Part shown: positions 61,312-64,000 of the stretch, in pieces
How positions within the stretch are numbered: the first letter of the stretch is position 1
How the letters are laid out: every line of letters starts with the position of its first letter
DNA from: Litoribacter populi
GTDB taxonomy: Bacteria > Bacteroidota > Bacteroidia > Cytophagales > Cyclobacteriaceae
Assembly: GCF_007483685.1 (NCBI RefSeq)
Contig: NZ_VMKN01000001.1
Span: 3,040,133 to 3,104,132 of the forward strand
Direction: 5' to 3'
DNA length: 64,000 nucleotides
Program-made: the position numbers and the translations under genes
The notes under the pieces: model-generated
What the model was told of the DNA's origin: nothing
The model's database searches: none
Seen by the model: the letters and a program-made list of their open reading frames with translations, nothing else

Positions 61312-61660
61312 GTTGTCAGGGTTGTCCGTCCCGTGGGTCGGCTGCGCCTTTCTGGGACTGTTGTCGGGGTTGTCATTGTTCTATTCTGTGTGCAGCCACG
61401 GAAGGGATGGGGGTTAATTGACGGTGGTTGTCCGCTGCGCTGTTGTCCGTCCCGTGGGTCGGCTGCGCCTTCCTGGGACTGTTGTCGGGGTTGTCATTGT
61501 TCTAATCTGTGTGCAGCCACGGGCGGGATGCGGGTTAATTGATGGAGTTGTCCGCTGCGCTGTTGTCCGTCCCGTGGGTCGGCTGCGCCTCCCGGGACTG
61601 TTGTCGGGGTTGTCATTGTTCTATTTAGTGTGCAGCCACGGAAGGGATGAGGGTGGAGTT
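61312..61660 (+). repeat. three tandem TTGTC/GTCCCG repeat elements
   Basis: Units start at 61312, 61427 and 61547, i.e. spacing of 115 and 120 bp. Each has GTCCGTCCCGTGGGTCGGCT, TTGTCGGGGTTGTCATTG and a variant end GTGTGCAGCCACGG instead of the GCGCCCAGCAGG end of other copies. Confidence 0.9.
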
Positions 61661-61792
61661 CGGCAGCCTTCATCCCCGCCCGTAAATAATCCCCTGCTGG
61701 GCGCGAAAATAGAACAATGACAACAACGACAACCTAGTCCGCCCTGGCGGACGGGACAACAGCCCCGAAGCAAAGCTTCGGGGCGGACAACT
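61661..61792 (-). repeat. TTGTC/GTCCCG repeat element, full inverted copy
   Basis: The reverse complement of the long form: CGGCAGCCTTCATCCCCGCC, CGTAAATAATCCCCTGCTGG, GCGCGAAAATAGAACAATGA, then the palindrome CCCCGAAGCAAAGCTTCGGGG and GCGGACAACT. Its end overlaps the stop codon of the lipoprotein gene. Confidence 0.88.
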
Positions 61793-62489
61793 AATTTGTC
61801 ACCCTCACCTTCACCGAATCATAATACAGCTCAGTGATGCCCTCAAAACCAGAGTCGGTACCGAAGATCAACCAGAGCGTGCCATCATCATCCGTGTTTA
61901 CACGCAGCGGGCGGTTGGAGTTTTCGCGGGTGATGAGGGTGTAGGTGAACTCCTCACTTTCGATCCCTACTGTGCCGATGCCAAACATGTCGGCACCGTC
62001 TGCTGACTGGTTGCCTTTGTCGAGGTTCATCTGGAGGTAGCCATCGGCGTTAGGTTCGGCCATGGGTTCGTAATTGACTGCGCCGGCTTTTAGGAAAACG
62101 GATCCTCCGGGGCTGCCTCCTATCCCGAAGGACTCTTCGGGGTACTGGCTCGCGAGTTCGATCTCAAAAGTCACCTCATACTGGGTGTTGGGTTGCAGAC
62201 CGTCGATCTGGCGTTTGAAAAACATAAAAAGATCATCACTCCTGTTGTGGCCCTGAATGAAAAGGGCACTACCTTGTCGACCGACCTCCTCAGGCAAGGG
62301 ACGGTGGCCGTAATCGAGTTCGAAGATATCCTGCCCCTCGGTGGGTAGGTCGGAGAAACCTCCCTGCCAGCCTTCCATGTCCTGTTCGAAAGTATAACTA
62401 AGCTCCATCCTTTCCTCCCCTTCCGGCAAAGGTGTCTCCGTGCACCCTGTAGCGGCGATTAGCATAAATAATCCGATCATAATTTTCAT
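61791..62489 (-). CDS. lipoprotein of unknown function, beta-rich
   Basis: A 232-residue lipoprotein, signal ending at Cys16 (LIAATGC). The mature part has a jelly-roll-like pattern, with YTFEQDMEGWQGGFSDLP, ALFIQGHNRSDDLFMFFKRQIDGLQPNTQYEVTFEIELAS and GITELYYDSVKVRV, which resembles carbohydrate-binding or galactose-binding-like domains; the match is by pattern only. The stop codon lies in the adjacent repeat element. Monocistronic. Confidence 0.7.
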   Translation of the reverse strand: MKIMIGLFMLIAATGCTETPLPEGEERMELSYTFEQDMEGWQGGFSDLPTEGQDIFELDYGHRPLPEEVGRQGSALFIQGHNRSDDLFMFFKRQIDGLQPNTQYEVTFEIELASQYPEESFGIGGSPGGSVFLKAGAVNYEPMAEPNADGYLQMNLDKGNQSADGADMFGIGTVGIESEEFTYTLITRENSNRPLRVNTDDDGTLWLIFGTDSGFEGITELYYDSVKVRVTN

Positions 62490-62538
62490 GTTTCATTGTG
62501 TCCTTTTGGAAAGTGTATCAAAAACTGGGCAGGAAATT

Positions 62539-62672
62539 GGGGTAGAAAGTAGATTCCCGGTGCGGGCGCACGGCGGGAGGGTTAGAAGGTTAGGGATGAA
62601 GGCGTCCGGAAGTACGAAGTACGAAATACGAGGGACGAAGTAAATCACGGGGGTAGAAAGTAGATTCCCGGT
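62539..62672. repeat. direct repeat GGGTAGAAAGTAGATTCCCG flanking GTAC words
   Basis: The 24-bp word occurs at 62539-62562 and again at 62649-62672, with AAGTACGAAGTACGAAATAC (about 62611-62630) between. The second copy diverges after CGGTGCTGG, near the presumed left end of the IS110 element. Confidence 0.7.
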
Positions 62673-62754
62673 GCTGGCCTCCCGTCATACTAAGTTAGAG
62701 GTCAGAAAAGTGTTGGTAAATTATCAGAATATTATTTGGTTTGCCTAGTAAGCA

Positions 62755-62930
62755 GGGCGCTGCTACCAGGTAAAAGCAGAAGGATTAAGAACCGTACCCG
62801 TCATTCGTCATTAAAGACTCTTCGCAATGCTGTTCCCTTCTGCTGCTTTTTACCGAAATCAGGACAATTCATTAGGTCAATGAACCTGTTTTAAGTATAG
62901 ATTGATACGGTAAAAGTCCTCCTGATAGCA
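62755..62930 (+). ncRNA. candidate IS110 bridge RNA
   Basis: A long stem: GGTAAAA (62769-62775) with TTTTACC (62848-62854), a four-base bulge, and GCAGAAGG (62776-62783) with CCTTCTGC (62836-62843), enclosing a 52-nt loop. A smaller GC-rich hairpin (GCAGGGCGCTGC, about 62754-62765) precedes it. Position and structure fit a bridge RNA; the boundaries and the target- and donor-binding loops are not determined. Confidence 0.45.
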
Positions 62931-62940
62931 ACAACCCCAT

Positions 62941-63957
62941 TTGGATCACCGTAAAGTTAACAAGTTTATGCCAAAACCTATACATGTATTTATAGGAGTC
63001 GATATCTCAAAGGATAATTTTGATTTTTATTTTAAACCAACTGATGGAAAAGCACTTAAGGGAAAAGTAGTCAACAACGCCGAAGGCTTTCTAGAGTTTT
63101 TCTTGAAGTTACCAGAGAATTCTTGGGTGGTTATGGAAGCTTCAGGTCCTTACTATTACCAGCTGGCAAGTTTTCTTTATGACAAAGGAGTGAAGTTGTC
63201 CGTCATCAACCCACTGGTTATTAAGAGATTTACCCAGATGCAGCTGAAAAGGACAAAAACCGATAGCGCAGACGCTCACAGCATCGCCACCTATGGAGGT
63301 TTGATGGACATTAAACCATGGGAACCATTAAAAGAGTGTTATATGGAGATCAAGCAGTGGTATGTATATAGAAAACAGCTTTTAAAACACCAGCATGCAA
63401 TCCTGATGAAATTGGAAGCTTTTATAGCCACCGGTTCGGTTAATAAACTCATTAGAAAATCTATGGAGGAGGAGCTTCTAAGGGTGGAAGAAAACATCAA
63501 GGATGCTGACAAACAGATGAATATGTTAATAGAAAAGGAAAACGGTGCATTAAAAAAGCAACTGGAGTCCGTACCAGGTATAGGCCCCAAAACAAGTTTA
63601 CTACTGATAGTAGCTCTAAGGGGATTTGACAGTTTTGAAACCTACAAACAGGTCATATCGTACCTGGGCCTTTCTCCACGAATTTATGAGTCGGGAACTT
63701 CTGTGAAGGGAAAAGCAAAGATATGCAAGATGGGCATGGCAGAGGTACGGAAATGTCTCTATATGGCAGCAAGAGCAGCCAAAATACATAATAACACTTG
63801 TAAGGACCTTTACCTAAGGCTAAGGGCAAAAGGAAAAGCTCACAGAGTGGCCATGATTGCTGTAGTGAATAAGCTAATCAAGCAGGCATTTGCCATTGCC
63901 AAATCAGGTATTGCATATGACAAAAGCTATTCAAACTTCAATGCTGTAGCGAAATAA
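62941..63957 (+). CDS. IS110 family transposase
   Basis: A 338-residue DEDD recombinase. The RuvC-like N-terminal domain starts FIGVDISKDNFDFYF, with MEASGPYYYQLASFLYDKGVKLSVINP and KTDSADAHSIATYG supplying further acidic residues. The C-terminal Tnp domain has a helix-hairpin-helix (LESVPGIGPKTSLLLIVAL) and YLGLSPRIYESGTSVKGKAKI, where the catalytic serine of the family resides. The ATG at 62968 (MPKPIHVF) is an alternative start. The reading frame is intact, so the element may be active. Confidence 0.93.
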   Translation: MDHRKVNKFMPKPIHVFIGVDISKDNFDFYFKPTDGKALKGKVVNNAEGFLEFFLKLPENSWVVMEASGPYYYQLASFLYDKGVKLSVINPLVIKRFTQMQLKRTKTDSADAHSIATYGGLMDIKPWEPLKECYMEIKQWYVYRKQLLKHQHAILMKLEAFIATGSVNKLIRKSMEEELLRVEENIKDADKQMNMLIEKENGALKKQLESVPGIGPKTSLLLIVALRGFDSFETYKQVISYLGLSPRIYESGTSVKGKAKICKMGMAEVRKCLYMAARAAKIHNNTCKDLYLRLRAKGKAHRVAMIAVVNKLIKQAFAIAKSGIAYDKSYSNFNAVAK

Positions 63958-64000
63958 AATTTGGACTCAAAACTTGACATTTAACACAATTCATTGCGAA

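Larger units (their letters stand above)
62680..64000 (+). mobile_element. IS110-family insertion sequence, right end outside the window
   Basis: A transposase gene with a long structured non-coding region before it (62680-62940), which is the usual layout of the IS110 group, whose left end encodes the bridge RNA. IS110 elements lack terminal inverted repeats and make no obvious target duplication, so the left boundary is only approximate and the right end is not visible. Confidence 0.65.

Noticed and set aside
61312..61792. Repeated 115-120 bp units as a possible CRISPR or phage-related array
   Set aside because: Units are nearly identical throughout with no unique spacers, and the same element occurs singly at other sites.

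Overview
The window looks like chromosome from a Bacteroidota bacterium of the order Cytophagales, most likely a Cyclobacteriaceae (Algoriphagus-like) species; that placement is inference. Supporting signs are promoters of the Bacteroidetes type (TTG/TTTG, about 20 bp, TAnnTTTG), a DUF5103 type IX secretion plug protein, PUR-like DUF3276, DUF4230 and many small lipoproteins. Most of the window is housekeeping metabolism. Accessory signals are concentrated in the gaps between genes and in a few islands.

Region by region. 1-12.5 kb: a truncated DnaQ-like exonuclease, two DinB-fold proteins, fatty-acid genes (acyl-CoA ligase, acyl-CoA dehydrogenase), a HAD phosphatase broken by a one-base frameshift, M28 and M3 peptidases, two tandem genes for 28-residue hydrophobic peptides, a CDF metal transporter, an ArsC-like protein and CsbD. 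12.6-22 kb: a TPR lipoprotein, a multi-PAS hybrid histidine kinase, aconitase, an AtoE-like transporter with a LuxC-like acyl-CoA reductase, and ferredoxin. 22-34.9 kb: DUF3276, an AI-2E family transporter, YchF, a stand-alone Cas6-like protein, the T9SS plug protein, ABC-F, a PQQ-type sugar dehydrogenase, an AarF/TetR pair and an S41 peptidase lipoprotein.

34.9-47.2 kb (minus strand): hisH-hisA-hisF-hisIE, preceded by phenylalanine hydroxylase; then a complete tryptophan operon trpE-G-D-C-F-B-A followed by a DAHP synthase. Both the trp operon and phhA are preceded by a short leader peptide rich in the relevant amino acids and a Rho-independent terminator, i.e. transcription attenuators. The two leader peptides resemble each other (NQT near the start, then HHH), which suggests a lineage-specific leader family.

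47.2-64 kb: SRP RNA with a clear promoter, transaldolase-like FSA, ftsE, a second S41 peptidase whose 3' part appears to have been exchanged for an A+T-rich cassette (the old 3' end survives as a downstream remnant), a BCCT transporter, a PRC-barrel protein, an ECF sigma factor with a membrane partner and a divergent target that share the same promoter, a FAD/Fe-S D-2-hydroxyacid dehydrogenase, a lipoprotein, and an IS110-family transposase with a structured upstream region that may encode its bridge RNA.

The intergenic gaps, including those inside the his and trp operons, carry several families of short dispersed repeats: a roughly 100-130 bp G+C-rich TTGTC/GTCCCG..CGGGAC hairpin element in at least nine (partial) copies, GTAC-rich words that supply stop codons to trpB and trpG, ATTCATTATTCATCATTC words, and a 14-bp minisatellite. 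No CRISPR array, tRNA, rRNA or prophage was seen.
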